From Gemmatimonadota bacterium (GTDB lineage: Bacteria; Gemmatimonadota; Gemmatimonadetes; Gemmatimonadales; GWC2-71-9), in contig QHUS01000074.1 of the NCBI GenBank assembly GCA_003222035.1, positions 1 to 33,338 on the forward strand: 33,338 nucleotides of DNA, in the 5' to 3' direction. The notes under the pieces were generated by a model that was given only the letters and a program-made list of their open reading frames with translations, was not told the DNA's origin and did not search any database. Positions 33,179-33,338 of this stretch are shown here, piece by piece. The first letter of the stretch is position 1; each line of letters begins with the position of its first letter. The translations under genes were made by a program, and so were the position numbers.

Positions 33179-33338
33179 ATGACCGACAAACCCAAGCTCA
33201 TGGAGCACGACGGGATGGTGTGTCGCTCCTGCGGCAACGAGGAACGTGCCTCCGAGGGCTATCCCTGCTCGGACTGCGGCACGTTCATTTGCCTGATCTG
33301 TTCGTTCCGTGGGGTCACCCGCTGCAAGGCGTGCGAGG
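33179..33338 (+). CDS. Zinc-ribbon protein, cut by window edge
   Basis: The first 53 residues are visible. Four CxxC knuckles occur in a row: CRSC, CSDC, CLIC and CKAC, enough for two zinc sites. GAGGG lies about 9 nt before ATG 33179. It follows the regulator gene by 11 nt, so it is probably in the same operon. No family can be named from this fragment. Confidence 0.7.
   Translation, partial: MTDKPKLMEHDGMVCRSCGNEERASEGYPCSDCGTFICLICSFRGVTRCKACE

Overview
The window is very GC-rich DNA from a diderm (Gram-negative) bacterium. Genes are tightly packed, many overlap by 4 nt, and GTG/TTG starts occur. An Omp85/TamA-like outer-membrane protein, a TamB-like protein and a PBP4-type carboxypeptidase show the double membrane. 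The gene mix and style resemble Gemmatimonadota, but that placement is inference; there is no rRNA or other phylogenetic marker here. I found no tRNA, rRNA, CRISPR array, transposase or prophage gene.

Layout. (1) 1-9786: an edge-cut VWA-domain gene (-) diverges from an MFS exporter (+). Then comes a minus-strand run, in transcription order: GH38-like glycosidase, MoxR/ChlI-type AAA+ ATPase, SPFH protein, cytidylate-kinase-like protein, and a two-domain retropepsin with PDZ. (2) 9887-10123: a tiny Met-rich lipoprotein (+). (3) 16916-10120: a tightly coupled minus operon of LON-substrate-binding-domain protein, glcD, glcE, glcF, ygfZ and an NAD-dependent epimerase, centred on glycolate oxidation. 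(4) 17950-17057: a primary-type sigma-70 factor, with a large palindrome at its 3' end and an AT-richer upstream region full of TGTGG/CCACA motifs. (5) 18292-18459: a 55-residue two-TM protein (+). (6) About 24294-18506: a minus operon of peptide-binding lipoprotein, DppB-type permease, dacB, cobalamin adenosyltransferase and aroB. (7) 24318-33338: a plus operon of TamA/BamA-like protein, giant TamB-like protein, lipid-kinase-like protein, NtrC-type regulator and an edge-cut zinc-ribbon protein. It looks like an envelope biogenesis unit with its own regulator.

The most unusual signals lie outside the gene functions. Several unrelated inverted 'word' repeats sit at gene ends or in frame inside genes, and three gene stop codons (rpoD-like, aroB, dacB) lie on the edges of such repeats. 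Seven genes carry G-run or C-run tracts coding for poly-Gly or poly-Pro segments. The NtrC-type regulator has a degenerate GAFTGA loop, the MoxR-type ATPase has Asn in place of the Walker B Asp, and the GH38-like enzyme has HxE in place of HxD. The divergent start region at 24.3 kb has no normal in-frame start for the peptide-binding lipoprotein.
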